Source: JAJRXR01 sp044439985
GTDB lineage: Bacteria > Planctomycetota > Phycisphaerae > Phycisphaerales > UBA1924
Length of the DNA: 43,532 nucleotides
NCBI GenBank assembly: GCA_044439985.1
Contig: JBITAG010000183.1
Coordinates: forward strand, 1-43,532
Direction: 5' to 3'
Part shown: positions 32,750-42,041 of the stretch, piece after piece
Numbering within the stretch: position 1 is the first letter of the stretch
How the letters are laid out: each line of letters starts with the position of its first letter
Notes under the pieces: model-generated
The model's input: only the letters and a program-made list of their open reading frames with translations
What the model was told of the DNA's origin: nothing
The model's database searches: none
Made by a program: the position numbers and the translations under genes

Positions 32750-34102
32750 ATGCCTGTTCCAGCTGACTTTGTGTGGGGGGTCGCCTCGTCGTCGTATCAG
32801 ATCGAAGGCGGCGCGGGCGCCGATGGCCGATCCCCAAGCGTCTGGGACACCTTCTGCCAACGCGAGGGCGCCGTCTTCAACGGGGAGTCCGGCGAAACCG
32901 CGTGCGACCACTACACTCGCTACGAGGAGGACGCCCAGCTGATCGCGGACCTGGGCGCCTCGGCATACCGCCTCTCCATCGCCTGGCCCCGCGTCCTCCC
33001 GGAGGGACTCGGCCGGGTGAACGAGAAGGGCCTCGCCTTCTATGACCGACTCGTGGACGCCCTCCTCGCCCGGGGCGTGCAGCCCTGGATCACGCTCTAT
33101 CACTGGGATCACCCCCAGGCCATCCAGGACCTGGGCGGGTGGATGAGCCGCGAATCGGGCGACTGGTTCGCGGAGTACGCCGGCGCCGTCGTCGCCCGAC
33201 TCTCTGACCGCGTCTCCCACTGGATGACGCTGAACGAGCCCCAGATCTTCCTCGGCCTCGGGCACATCGACGGCGCCCACGCCCCCGGCCTCAAGCTCTC
33301 CCGCAAGGAGTCCCTCCAGGCCTCCCACCACGCCCTGCTCGCTCACGGCAAGGGGGTCCAGGCCATCCGTGCCAACGCCTCCGGCGACGCGCACATCGGC
33401 TGGGCGCCCGTGGGTGATGTCGTCGCCCCCATCGACGACACCCCCGCCTCCATCGACGCCGCTCGACAGCTGATGTTCACCATCCGCCAGACGGAAGGGA
33501 ACTGGGCTTTCAACAACCCCTGGTTCGCCGATCCCGTCGTCCTCGGGCACTACCCCGAAGAGGCCCTCAAGACCTTTGCCGGCGACACCCCCGAGATCCG
33601 GGACGGGGACCTGGAGATCATCAGCCAGCCGATCGACTTCTACGGCATGAACACGGACACCGCCGCCCGCGCGCGCATGGGTCCGGACGGTCCGGAACTT
33701 GTTGAGTTCGAGCCCGGCTTCCCGCGCACCGCCTTCGGCTGGCCCGTGGTCCCCGAGGCCCTCTACTGGGGCCCCCGCTTCCTTATCGAGCGATACAAGC
33801 TCCCGATCTACGTCACGGAGAACGGCCTGGCCTCCATGGACTGGGTGGGGCTGGACGGGAAGGTCAACGACCCCGGGCGGATCGACTTTCTGGCCCGTTA
33901 TCTGGGGCAGCTCGAGCGGGCGATCGCCGACGGCGTGGACGTCCGCGGGTACTTCCAGTGGTCCATCCTGGACAACTTCGAATGGGCCGAGGGATACAAG
34001 ATGCGTTTCGGCCTCGTCCACGTGGACTACCAGACCCTCGAGCGCACCCCGAAGGCGAGCTACTGGTGGTACCGGGATGTGATCGCCCGCGGCGGAGTCT
34101 GA
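32750..34102 (+). CDS. Family GH1 beta-glycosidase (beta-glucosidase type), cytoplasmic
   Basis: A 450-residue glycoside hydrolase of full family length, with no signal peptide. N-terminal FVWGVASSSYQIEGG; LYHWDHPQAIQDLGGW; acid/base Glu163 in MTLNEPQIF; nucleophile Glu357 in YVTENGLAS; WSILDNFEWAEGYKMRFGLVHVD near the end. It cleaves beta-linked di- or oligosaccharides, releasing glucose or a related sugar; exact linkage and sugar cannot be told. Being cytoplasmic it would act on oligosaccharides brought in by the ABC importer of this locus. AGAGGAGAG lies about 10-15 nt before the ATG. Confidence 0.96.
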   Translation: MPVPADFVWGVASSSYQIEGGAGADGRSPSVWDTFCQREGAVFNGESGETACDHYTRYEEDAQLIADLGASAYRLSIAWPRVLPEGLGRVNEKGLAFYDRLVDALLARGVQPWITLYHWDHPQAIQDLGGWMSRESGDWFAEYAGAVVARLSDRVSHWMTLNEPQIFLGLGHIDGAHAPGLKLSRKESLQASHHALLAHGKGVQAIRANASGDAHIGWAPVGDVVAPIDDTPASIDAARQLMFTIRQTEGNWAFNNPWFADPVVLGHYPEEALKTFAGDTPEIRDGDLEIISQPIDFYGMNTDTAARARMGPDGPELVEFEPGFPRTAFGWPVVPEALYWGPRFLIERYKLPIYVTENGLASMDWVGLDGKVNDPGRIDFLARYLGQLERAIADGVDVRGYFQWSILDNFEWAEGYKMRFGLVHVDYQTLERTPKASYWWYRDVIARGGV

Positions 34103-34149
34103 GGGCGTTCTCGGACCCCACCGCCCCACCCGGATCGGGCCACCCCGAG

Positions 34150-34164
34150 CTGTAACAGTTACTG
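34150..34164. promoter_or_regulatory. AACAGTT palindrome, site A (possible auxiliary operator)
   Basis: CTGTAACAGTTACTG contains the perfect 11-bp odd palindrome GTAAC-A-GTTAC. It lies 198 bp (centre to centre) upstream of site B, close to a whole number of helical turns, which would suit DNA looping by a dimer-of-dimers repressor. Not next to a start codon itself. Confidence 0.5.
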
Positions 34165-34248
34165 CCCAGGCGCCCGTAAACCGCCTCCGGCGGCTCCTCG
34201 CCCGGAACACTCGAAGGCGGCGATGACGCTCATCGACCGATGCCTGCA

Positions 34249-34269
34249 AAAGACCGAACGCCGGTCTTT
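34249..34269 (+). terminator. Hairpin downstream of the GH1 gene
   Basis: AAAGACCG pairs with CGGTCTTT across the 5-nt loop AACGC; the run TCTTTC closes it. This is a moderate rho-independent terminator for the GH1 transcript, although 146 bp past its stop. Confidence 0.45.
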
Positions 34270-34317
34270 CTGGCGGATTTCCCTCAGAATCAGTCCAGAA
34301 ACCAGCCTCAAGGCCCA

Positions 34318-34346
34318 TTGGCGGAGCTTGAGATTCCTGTTATGCT
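34318..34346 (+). promoter_or_regulatory. Candidate promoter for the dockerin protein gene
   Basis: TTGGCG (34318-34323) and TATGCT (34341-34346) with a 17-bp spacer. The start of transcription would fall near 34353, inside the AACAGTT site at 34348-34362. Confidence 0.45.
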
Positions 34347-34347
34347 C

Positions 34348-34362
34348 CCGAAACAGTTACAT
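34348..34362. promoter_or_regulatory. AACAGTT palindrome, site B (operator over transcription start)
   Basis: CCGAAACAGTTACAT shares the core and right arm of site A. It begins just after the -10 of the candidate promoter and ends 43 nt before the ATG at 34406. A bound repressor here would block transcription start. Confidence 0.5.
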
Positions 34363-34405
34363 CATCAGCCCCGTCTCGGGGCCACCTCTGAGGGAGATCC
34401 TGCTC

Positions 34406-35134
34406 ATGCTCGTTACCCGTACCCGCCGTTGGGAGCGTCTGGCGATCGGCACCGCGCTCGCCACTGTTGCCACGGGCGCCCACGCCCAGAATCTGCTCTC
34501 CAACCCGAGCCTGGAAGTGGACGGCCCCGGCTTCGTCGTCTTCGAGGACTGGGTCCAGTTCAACAACGTCTTCGAGGACGAGAGCGTTGAAGTCGCCGCG
34601 CAGGACGGCCTGCAGAGCGCCAAGATGTTCGGTCAGTTCATCCCCGAGGGCCAGAGTGACAACGGCCTGCAGCAGACCGTCGCCATCGTCCCCGGCGCCT
34701 CCTACACCCTGACCGGGTACACCTTCGTCCCCTCCGCCGACGCCATCCAGGCCCTCGACCCCATGGGCAGCGCCGGGGGCGGCGCCTTCGGACACCTTGC
34801 GCTCGGCATCGTGGACTTCCTCGACTCCGGGGGCGGCGTCCTCTCCAGCGCCGAGGTCCAGGTCCATGAGAGCGGCGTGACCGCCACGGATCAGTGGGTC
34901 CAGTTCTCCCTGACGGCCGACGCCCCCGCCGCCGCCACCGACGCCCGCGTCACGCTCCTGCTCATCCAGTGGGATCTGGCCGGCGGCGCCATCTTCTGGG
35001 ACAACATCGCGCTTGAGGAGGGCGAGGCCGAACCCCAGCCCTGCAACGCCGCCGACCTCGCCGAACCCTTCGGTGTGCTCGACTTCTCCGACGTGCTCGC
35101 GTTCCTTGGCCTGTTCGGATCCGGCTGCCCGTAA
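34406..35134 (+). CDS. Secreted jelly-roll-like protein with GC-type dockerin anchor
   Basis: A 242-residue exported protein. ATG 34406 follows GGGAG by 9 nt; the signal peptide ends ATGAHA. The body (QNLLSNPSLEVDGPGFVVFEDW, GLQQTVAIVPGASYTLTGYTFVPS, ARVTLLLIQWDLAGGAIFWDNIALEE) has the pattern of carbohydrate-binding-like beta sandwiches. The C-terminus is one GC-type dockerin segment (CNAADLAEPFGVLDFSDVLAFLGLFGSGCP region), much like that on the haem peroxidase. A glycan-binding surface role fits the locus but is inference. An AACAGTT site overlaps its promoter. It is followed after 33 bp by a PEP-CTERM protein of similar build. Confidence 0.87.
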   Translation: MLVTRTRRWERLAIGTALATVATGAHAQNLLSNPSLEVDGPGFVVFEDWVQFNNVFEDESVEVAAQDGLQSAKMFGQFIPEGQSDNGLQQTVAIVPGASYTLTGYTFVPSADAIQALDPMGSAGGGAFGHLALGIVDFLDSGGGVLSSAEVQVHESGVTATDQWVQFSLTADAPAAATDARVTLLLIQWDLAGGAIFWDNIALEEGEAEPQPCNAADLAEPFGVLDFSDVLAFLGLFGSGCP

Positions 35135-35167
35135 GCCCGCCCTCCGCTTCTCAAAGGAGAGACAGCA

Positions 35168-35839
35168 ATGCAGAAGAGAGTGCTTCAGCTGGCGCCGGCG
35201 ATGATCGCCCTCGCCTCTTTCGCTTCGATCGGAAACGCCGGAGAGATCGTCTCGAACGGCGGCTTTGAACTCGGCTCCGGCGGTGACGCGGACGGCTGGA
35301 ACGAGATCTCCATCTTCGGCGGCGGGGCCTTCGCCTCCGTGCTCCGGAGTGACCTGATGCCGGGCGCCGGTGACTGGGGCATGCGCCTTGAGATCGCGGG
35401 CGCCTCGGACTTCGGTCCTCTCGCCGAGGCCCAGCACCAGACCGCGCTCAACTCGGTCGCCGCCGGGCAGATGTTCGACTTCAGCGTCGATCTGAAGCGC
35501 GAGGGCGCCCTCGGCCCGGGCGTGGTCATGTTCCTCGAGGTCCAGTGGCTGGATTCCGACGGCTCCAACGGCGGTGGCGTCGTCGGCAGTTCCGGCGCGA
35601 TCCAGATCGCCGGGCTGCTCACCGAGAGCTACCAGTCCTTCGGCTTCGATGACATCGTCGCGGCGAACAACGCCGACGCGGCGTTGGTGATTCTCCGACT
35701 TGTGGGCGGCGCCCTCGATGGCTCAGACGCGGTCGTCTACGCCGACAACGTCTCCCTCCGGGCCGTGCCCGCTCCCTCCGCCCTCGGCCTTGGTCTGGCG
35801 GGACTCACGCTCGGCGCCCGGCGCCGGCGGCGAGCCTGA
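35168..35839 (+). CDS. PEP-CTERM-type exported jelly-roll-like protein
   Basis: A 223-residue protein; ATG 35168 follows AAGGAGA by 7 nt. Signal peptide MQKRVLQLAPAMIALASFASIGNAG; body IVSNGGFELGSGGDADGWNEIS and AVVYADNVSLRA, a beta-sandwich pattern close to its upstream neighbour and to the protein at 39.2 kb. It ends with a sorting tail VPAPSALGLGLAGLTLG-ARRRRRA: a VPAP motif, one hydrophobic span and a basic end, as handled by exosortases. No exosortase is in the window. Co-transcribed with the dockerin protein and ended by a strong terminator. Confidence 0.9.
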   Translation: MQKRVLQLAPAMIALASFASIGNAGEIVSNGGFELGSGGDADGWNEISIFGGGAFASVLRSDLMPGAGDWGMRLEIAGASDFGPLAEAQHQTALNSVAAGQMFDFSVDLKREGALGPGVVMFLEVQWLDSDGSNGGGVVGSSGAIQIAGLLTESYQSFGFDDIVAANNADAALVILRLVGGALDGSDAVVYADNVSLRAVPAPSALGLGLAGLTLGARRRRRA

Positions 35840-35874
35840 CCGGAACGTCTCGGAAACCCGAAGCTTCTCCCGTT

Positions 35875-35907
35875 GGCGGGGGGCCCGTTGGGCTCCCCGC
35901 CTTCTTT
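35875..35907 (+). terminator. Rho-independent terminator after the PEP-CTERM gene
   Basis: A 12-bp stem (GGCGGGGGGCCC with GGGCTCCCCGCC, one G-U pair) and a GTT loop are followed by TTCTTT. It lies between two converging operons and may serve the plus strand chiefly. Confidence 0.85.
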
Positions 35908-35919
35908 GCGCCCCCCCCG

Positions 35920-36780
35920 CTATCCCTTCACCGCGCCCGCGGTCAGGCCCGAGATGAACTCCTTCTGCAGCAGGAGAAAGAGCATCGCCGGCGGCAGGAC
36001 CGAGATCATCGTCCCGGCCATCAGCAGGCCGTAGTCCTGCTTGTACACGCCCTTGAGCTGTGACACCGCCACCGCCAGCGGGAACTTCTCTGAAGACTGC
36101 AGAACGACCTGCGGCCAGACGAAGTTGTTCCACATCGCGAGGAAGGTGATGAGCATGAACGCCCCGATCATCGGGCGCACCAGCGGCAGGACCACCGAGA
36201 AAAAGATCCCGATCTCCGAGCACCCGTCGATCCGCGCCGCGTCCAGCAGTTCCCTCGGCGCCGACTGCAGCGTCGCCTGGCGGAACAGGAAGACCCCGAA
36301 CGCCGGCGCTGCGGCGGGCAGGATCAGCCCCGCGAACGAGTCGAGCAGCCCCAGATCGAACAGGAGCTGATACGTCGGCGCCAGCAGGAGCGGAGGCGGG
36401 ATGATCAACGCGGTCAGCACGAGCAGCGTCACCAGGCCACGCCCGGCGAACTGCAGCCGGGCCAGGGCGTACCCACCCGCCGCCGCGGTCAGCGTCGCCA
36501 CCAGCGCCGTCACGGACGAGAGGAAGATCGAGTTGAGCATCGCCCGCCCGATCCCCAGCTCCGTGAACAGTCGACGGTAGTGCCCGATCGTCAGCTTGTC
36601 CCAGCCGATCCCGAAAGCCCCGTCCCCCGGCGGCAGGAACATCGACGAGAAGAAGTCCTCCGGCGCCTTGAGCGAGGCGATCACCAACCACGCGAAGGGG
36701 ATCAGCGTGATCAACGCCAGCGGAAGGAGCGCCGCGTGAGCCGCGATCGAAAGCAGGAATGAGGAACGATTGGTTCGCAT
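35920..36780 (-). CDS. Sugar ABC transporter permease (MalG type)
   Basis: A 286-residue inner-membrane permease with about six hydrophobic spans (LLPLALITLIPFAWLVIASL, LVTLLVLTALIIPPPLLLAPT, ISVLPPAMLFLLLQKEFISG). The cytoplasmic EAA loop that docks the ATPase is ELLDAARIDGCSEIGIFFSVVLPLVRP, and the end (LQKEFISGLTAGAVKG) is typical of MalG/UgpE partners. It is 3 bp downstream of the MalF-type permease. Works with that permease, the binding protein, and probably the ATPase at 31.5 kb. Confidence 0.95.
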   Translation of the reverse strand: MRTNRSSFLLSIAAHAALLPLALITLIPFAWLVIASLKAPEDFFSSMFLPPGDGAFGIGWDKLTIGHYRRLFTELGIGRAMLNSIFLSSVTALVATLTAAAGGYALARLQFAGRGLVTLLVLTALIIPPPLLLAPTYQLLFDLGLLDSFAGLILPAAAPAFGVFLFRQATLQSAPRELLDAARIDGCSEIGIFFSVVLPLVRPMIGAFMLITFLAMWNNFVWPQVVLQSSEKFPLAVAVSQLKGVYKQDYGLLMAGTMISVLPPAMLFLLLQKEFISGLTAGAVKG

Positions 36781-36783
36781 CGG

Positions 36784-37665
36784 CTACCTCGGCGCCCTCG
36801 AGACTCGGACCTGGAAGAGCGCAAAGGCCCCGAGCACGACCGCCAGCACCCACCCGATCGCGCTGGCGTACCCGAGGTCCCCGACCTCGAACCCGCTCTG
36901 GTACAGGTACATGACGATGGTCAGCCCGCGGTTCGCCGGCCCCGCGGTCGCGTTGAGCATCACGTAGGGAAGCTCGAAGAGCTGCAGGCTCCCGATGATC
37001 GAGAGCAGCACCACGAACGAGGCCACGGGCCGGATCGCGGGGATCGTCACATGGCGGAACCTCGCCCACGGCCCGGCGCCATCGATCGCCGCCGCCTCGA
37101 GCAGCGACTTATCCACGTTCTGCAACGCCGCGAGGAAGTAGACCATGTTGAACCCGACGTACATCCATAGCGTCGTGATGATGAGGGTCGGCATCACGTA
37201 CGTCTGCAGCCACGGGAAATCGAGGCTGACCCCGAACAGCTCGTGCAGCAGCTGATTGAGAAGCCCGGACCGCTTCTCGAACATGATGCTCGCCAGCATG
37301 GCGACGAACACCAGCCCCATCAGTTGCGGGCTGAAGAAGATCAACCGGTAGATGCCCCGCCCACGGAGCCCGGGCCGGTTGAGCAGCATCGCCAGTCCCA
37401 ACGCCAGGGGGAGCTGAATGAACACCGACGCGGCCGTGAAGATGAACGTGTTCCCCACCGCCTTCCAGAACAACGGATCGCCGGCGAGGTTCCGGAAGTT
37501 CTGCAGGCCAACCCACTCGGCCGCCTGGGGCCCGTAAGTCTGCTGGAGCGTCAGCAACGCCGCCTTCGCGAGCGGGAGCACCACGAAGAGGGCGAACACG
37601 CCCACGAACGGGGCGAGCAGCACCCACGCCGGGAGACTCTTCCCACGCTCACCGATCCGGCTCAT
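36784..37665 (-). CDS. Sugar ABC transporter permease (MalF type)
   Basis: A 293-residue permease. ATG 37665 follows GGAGG by 7 nt and overlaps the binding-protein stop as ATGA; the longer open frame is not used. Spans include LLAPFVGVFALFVVLPLAKAALL, FIFTAASVFIQLPLALGLAMLL and IGWVLAVVLGAFALFQV; the EAA loop is SLLEAAAIDGAGPWARFRHVTIPAIRP. It pairs with the MalG-type permease to form the import channel. Middle gene of a three-gene transport unit. Confidence 0.95.
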   Translation of the reverse strand: MSRIGERGKSLPAWVLLAPFVGVFALFVVLPLAKAALLTLQQTYGPQAAEWVGLQNFRNLAGDPLFWKAVGNTFIFTAASVFIQLPLALGLAMLLNRPGLRGRGIYRLIFFSPQLMGLVFVAMLASIMFEKRSGLLNQLLHELFGVSLDFPWLQTYVMPTLIITTLWMYVGFNMVYFLAALQNVDKSLLEAAAIDGAGPWARFRHVTIPAIRPVASFVVLLSIIGSLQLFELPYVMLNATAGPANRGLTIVMYLYQSGFEVGDLGYASAIGWVLAVVLGAFALFQVRVSRAPR

Positions 37666-39062
37666 GGCCCCGCCTCCGAGCCGGGCAGGGCGAGGAAGAC
37701 GTTCCGACGCATCTGACGCAGCACCGCCTCTTGGGCGACCCCCAGCGCCTCGCGGCACCTGGCCTCCAGCGCCTCCGCCTCGAAGGTGTTGGTCGCCCGG
37801 GCCCACTCCGCCACGCTCACCGCCGCGTCGCGGAACCGGTCCAGGGCAAGCTTCGTGTACGGCGACGAGGATCGGAGCGGCACGTTCGGCGCCTGCTCGA
37901 CGTACATCCGCCCCTTGGCCTGTCCCGAGAAGAACTCGTCCGGGCGGTCGAACATCGGGTCGTCCCAGAACCGCTTGATCGGCGTCACGATGTCGTTCCG
38001 CGTGTACAGTTCGCGCGCGATCGTCTCGGACAGGTACAGATCCTTGGCGAGTCTCCAGGCTTCATCGATCTGCGCCGACGTCTTCGGGATGCCGATCATC
38101 GTGCCGCCCCACACGCTCGTCCGGCGTCCCCCCGACTCCCACGCCGGCAGGGGCATGACCTTCACCTTCCCCGCCAGGTCCCCCAGCTGCAGGCGCCAGA
38201 TGTTGCACATCCAGTCCGGCATCAGGTACGCCACGGCGTACCCGTCCAGCTTCAGGCGATTCCCCGCCGCGGTGAAATCGGGAACATCCGCCGCCACACG
38301 ATCCGGCCCGACACACCAGGAGATCATCTCCGCCAGCACCCGGGCGTTCAACGCCGTGTCCAGGCAGGGTCGCTCCCGCTCGTCGAAGAAGGCGCCCCCC
38401 GCCTGCAGGAGGAGCGTCTCCAACCGATCCCCGTCGGTCTCCCAGAGCGCCAGCGCGTACCGATCGGGGCGCCCGTCGCCGTCCTCGTCCGTCATCAGCG
38501 GACGCATCACCCGGAAGAAATCGTCCCACGTCTCGATCTCATCGACATCAATCCCCGCGTTCTCGACGATGTCCGCCCGGTAGGCGAGCAGCACGGGGTG
38601 GACATCGTGCGGGAGCCCGAAGATCCGCCCGCGCGAGGTCCACGGGCTGAACGAGGGCCCGTTGATCTCCTCGAGCAGCCCCTCATCCCGGAGACGGTCG
38701 GTGAGATCGACAAACCCGACACTCTCAAGCGGCCCGGTGAAGGCCTGCCCCGCCATCTGACGCTCAACCTCGATCAGATCCGCGGTGGGCAGATTCGCGT
38801 GGAACCCCGACATCATGCGCGTCTGCAGCGCCGGGATCCCGATGATGCGCAGGTTCACGTTCGGCTCGTCGCTCTCCTCCCCGTGCTCAAGCACCGGGGC
38901 GTAGAGCAGCTCGTGCTCGGGCGAGAACATCCAGAGATCGAGGCCGGGACGCGAATCGACGGGCCAGAGCGCCACCGCGACGCTCGAGACCAGCGCGAGG
39001 GTGAGGATGACGCCCGTGCCGAGCGAGAGACTCCGGAGCATGGACTCGACTGCCGATCGCAT
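37662..39062 (-). CDS. Sugar-binding protein of the ABC importer, membrane-anchored
   Basis: A 466-residue extracellular solute-binding protein of the carbohydrate family 1 type: LDLWMFSPEHELLYAPVLE, GFHANLPTADLIEVERQMAG, SRGRIFGLPHDVHPVLLAYRADI, YALALWETDGDRLETLLLQAGGAFFDE, TSVWGGTMIGIPKTSAQIDEAWRLAKDL. Unlike most such proteins it has no lipobox Cys; the N-terminus (LGTGVILTLALVSSVAVALWPV) looks like an uncleaved signal anchor. ATG 39062 is preferred; ATG 39041 is possible. Overlaps the MalF-type permease by 4 bp and lies 116 bp after a PEP-CTERM gene on the same strand. Substrate is probably the oligosaccharide cleaved by the GH1 enzyme. Confidence 0.92.
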   Translation of the reverse strand: MRSAVESMLRSLSLGTGVILTLALVSSVAVALWPVDSRPGLDLWMFSPEHELLYAPVLEHGEESDEPNVNLRIIGIPALQTRMMSGFHANLPTADLIEVERQMAGQAFTGPLESVGFVDLTDRLRDEGLLEEINGPSFSPWTSRGRIFGLPHDVHPVLLAYRADIVENAGIDVDEIETWDDFFRVMRPLMTDEDGDGRPDRYALALWETDGDRLETLLLQAGGAFFDERERPCLDTALNARVLAEMISWCVGPDRVAADVPDFTAAGNRLKLDGYAVAYLMPDWMCNIWRLQLGDLAGKVKVMPLPAWESGGRRTSVWGGTMIGIPKTSAQIDEAWRLAKDLYLSETIARELYTRNDIVTPIKRFWDDPMFDRPDEFFSGQAKGRMYVEQAPNVPLRSSSPYTKLALDRFRDAAVSVAEWARATNTFEAEALEARCREALGVAQEAVLRQMRRNVFLALPGSEAGP

Positions 39063-39178
39063 CGCGTGGCGTGGACCTCGGGCCGGACGGGGCTGAAATG
39101 GGCCGGCGTCTCGCAGCGCGAACGCCGACCCGATGGTACCGACACACACATTCGCGCGTGCCGGTGAGGGGGCTCGAA

Positions 39179-39826
39179 TCAGCGACGACGGCGCGCGGTG
39201 GCCATCGCCCCCATGCCCAGCAGCGCCAGGGAGGCGGGCGCCGGGACCTTGGCGAACGAGGTCCCGTCGATCTGGATGAATCCTTCGTACGGCGCCGCGG
39301 TGCCGAACGTCGCGATCGCGATGACCGCGTTCGCCGCGACCGCCCCGGTCGGCGCCTCCGCCGAGACGCTGAAGGCCTGGAAGTCCGGCGTCAGCAGGTC
39401 CTGGATCGGGGTGTTGAGCGCGAACTGGTCACCGATGATGGCGCCCCCCGCGTCGACCCACTCGATCCGAAACTCCGCGTTGATCCCGTTCTGCACGATC
39501 TCGCGCGCGAAGATCGAGAACTCGTACTCCATCCCCGCCTCGACAGCGACCTGCTGCACCACACCCGCGAACGTGTCCGGGGTGTTGAACGTCCCGATCT
39601 GCAGGACGTTTGTCCCGTCGATCGGGGGCAGTTCGGGAAGGGGAGCGATCGACTCGACCATCTGGAACTCCGCGCCCCCGAAGAAGGCCGCCCAGTTCCC
39701 CGACGAGTTCCCGTCGTAGTTCACTGCGGCCTCGAAGCCCGCGTTCGACAGCAGGTTCTGAGCGTTGGCGAGCGATGTTCCCAGAACGGAAACCCCCGCG
39801 ACAATCGCGATTCCAATGCGTTGCAT
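39179..39826 (-). CDS. PEP-CTERM-type exported jelly-roll-like protein
   Basis: A 215-residue protein; ATG 39826 follows a purine-rich GAGGAAGAGAG. Signal peptide MQRIGIAIVAGVSVLGTSLANA; body QNLLSNAGFEAAVNYDGNSSGNW, GVVQQVAVEAGMEYEFSIFARE, GFIQIDGTSFAKVPAPA. The tail VPAPASLALLGMGAMATARRRR is a PEP-CTERM sorting signal. It is the third beta-sandwich surface protein of this locus, placed between lacI and the importer genes on the same strand, which suggests that it helps capture the transported sugar. Confidence 0.9.
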   Translation of the reverse strand: MQRIGIAIVAGVSVLGTSLANAQNLLSNAGFEAAVNYDGNSSGNWAAFFGGAEFQMVESIAPLPELPPIDGTNVLQIGTFNTPDTFAGVVQQVAVEAGMEYEFSIFAREIVQNGINAEFRIEWVDAGGAIIGDQFALNTPIQDLLTPDFQAFSVSAEAPTGAVAANAVIAIATFGTAAPYEGFIQIDGTSFAKVPAPASLALLGMGAMATARRRR

Positions 39827-39848
39827 CTCTCTTCCTCTCTTTCGTGCT

Positions 39849-39866
39849 CTCGTTCCCAGGAACGAG
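39849..39866. promoter_or_regulatory. Inverted repeat upstream of the PEP-CTERM gene
   Basis: CTCGTTCC-CA-GGAACGAG is a perfect 8-bp inverted repeat 23 nt before the ATG at 39826, in the 123-bp gap after lacI. It differs from the AACAGTT sites. Either a second operator type or a leader hairpin next to the ribosome site. Confidence 0.45.
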
Positions 39867-39940
39867 TCTCTCTCGCCTCCTCCGGGGATTCCTGCCCCGT
39901 CGGCGCGACTCCGGCCGCCCTCTCCCGGGGCGACCCTGAT

Positions 39941-39959
39941 CCAGGCGTCCTACGCCTGG
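39941..39959 (-). terminator. Hairpin over the lacI stop codon
   Basis: CCAGGCGT-CCT-ACGCCTGG, a perfect 8-bp stem with a 3-nt loop, contains the lacI TAG (39952-39950). No U-run follows on the minus strand, so it may slow or stabilise the transcript end rather than fully terminate, lowering importer expression relative to lacI or the reverse. Confidence 0.45.
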
Positions 39960-40999
39960 CGTACGACCTGATTCCCCTCCGTCAACCGAACCGCCACGGG
40001 CGGGCTCAGGCTGGTGCTCCCGTGGATGTTCAACGTGGTTCGGTGCAACTCGCGGCAGCTGTGGTGCGCGTTGCCCGAGAGCAATCGCGTCAGCCACACC
40101 GCCGCCTCGTAGCCCAATCCCTGCGCGTCCTGACAGACCGCCGTGAAGTTCGGGTAGGTGCGCATCCGCACGTCCCCGTCATCAAACCCGATGATGGAGA
40201 GGTCCTTCGGCACCCGGATACCCAGCTGCAGGCACCGGTGCAGCGCCCCCACCGTTGAGAGCGGGTTGGTAAAGAAGATCGCCGTGGGCGGATCTTCGAG
40301 CTGCAGCAGGTGGTCGAGCATCATCGCCCCGCCCTCCGGCCCCGCGGGCGCCCGCACCGTCAGCTCCGGGTCGCGCTCGATGCCCGCGCTCTCCAGGGCC
40401 AGGCAGTACCCGTCCTCGCGGTCCTGGTGGTCCGAGTCCATCACGTTGTGGATCGCCAGCGCGATGCGCGTGTGACCGATGTCCACCAGATGGTCCACCG
40501 CCTCACGGCTCGTCGAGCGTGACTCGCTGTCCACGAAGTTCACGTTCGGGTCGTCCGACCGGTCCGCGACCATGATCGAGGGAAAGCTCTCCGCCGCGAT
40601 CTCGGACGCGAGCTGCGAGGTCGCCTCGAGCGCCCGGATGATCACGCCCCGCACGCCCTTGCGATGGAAGAACTGGGTGTAGCTCTCGTACCGGTCCTTG
40701 TCGCGGTCGAGGTTGATGATCGTCACGTCGTAGCGTTGCTCGTTGGCGCCGCGCACGATGCCCGAGAGCATGAGCGAATCGAAGTCCCCGTACCCGGCCT
40801 GCACGGGCCCGGTCGGGTAGACCAGACCGATGACGTTGGTCGGCTTCTTGCCGACCGACGGGATGTACCCGGTCGACCGCGCCGCCTCGAGCACGCGCTG
40901 ACGCGTCTCGGCGCTCACGTCGGGGTGGTTGTTGAGCGCCCGCGACACCGTCGCGACCGACACGCCCACCGAGTTTGCGATCTTCCTGACCGATGACAT
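39950..40999 (-). CDS. LacI-family transcriptional repressor
   Basis: A 349-residue regulator. Helix-turn-helix and hinge helix: VRKIANSVGVSVATVSRALNNHPDVSAETRQRVLEAARSTGY region (residues 4-45). Sugar-binding-protein-like domain: VIGLVYPTG, RGVRGVIIRALEATS, VNFVDSESRSTSREAVDHLVDIGHTRIALA, PTAIFFTNPLSTVGALHRCLQLGIRVPKDLSIIGFDD. It is likely to sense a sugar of this locus. It lies 21 bp after the pseudopilin gene, whose promoter carries one AACAGTT palindrome, so it may regulate itself. It is the only LacI-type factor here and the natural candidate to bind those sites. Stop TAG, inside a hairpin. Confidence 0.95.
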   Translation of the reverse strand: MSSVRKIANSVGVSVATVSRALNNHPDVSAETRQRVLEAARSTGYIPSVGKKPTNVIGLVYPTGPVQAGYGDFDSLMLSGIVRGANEQRYDVTIINLDRDKDRYESYTQFFHRKGVRGVIIRALEATSQLASEIAAESFPSIMVADRSDDPNVNFVDSESRSTSREAVDHLVDIGHTRIALAIHNVMDSDHQDREDGYCLALESAGIERDPELTVRAPAGPEGGAMMLDHLLQLEDPPTAIFFTNPLSTVGALHRCLQLGIRVPKDLSIIGFDDGDVRMRTYPNFTAVCQDAQGLGYEAAVWLTRLLSGNAHHSCRELHRTTLNIHGSTSLSPPVAVRLTEGNQVVRQA

Positions 41000-41020
41000 C
41001 GTGCAACGCTCCCGTGCGAT

Positions 41021-41992
<972 letters not shown>

Positions 41993-42025
41993 GTTCTGCC
42001 TCAAGGGAAAGAGGGCAAGCGTCCA

Positions 42026-42040
42026 CTGGAACAGTTCCAG
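42026..42040. promoter_or_regulatory. AACAGTT palindrome, site D (perfect 15-bp operator)
   Basis: CTGGAAC-A-GTTCCAG is a perfect 15-bp odd palindrome, 33 nt before the pseudopilin ATG. It covers the expected transcription start of the candidate minus-strand promoter and matches the core of sites A, B and C. Confidence 0.6.
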
Positions 42041-42041
42041 C

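Larger units (their letters stand above)
34103..34405. other. 303-bp non-coding control region before the dockerin protein
   Basis: No gene is seen. It holds an AACAGTT-type palindrome (34150-34164), a short hairpin CCGCC-TCC-GGCGG (34181-34193), a terminator-like hairpin (34249-34269), a sigma70-like promoter (34318-34346) and a second AACAGTT site (34348-34362). The base composition is less GC-rich toward 34.3 kb than in the flanking genes, as expected for a control region. Confidence 0.6.
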
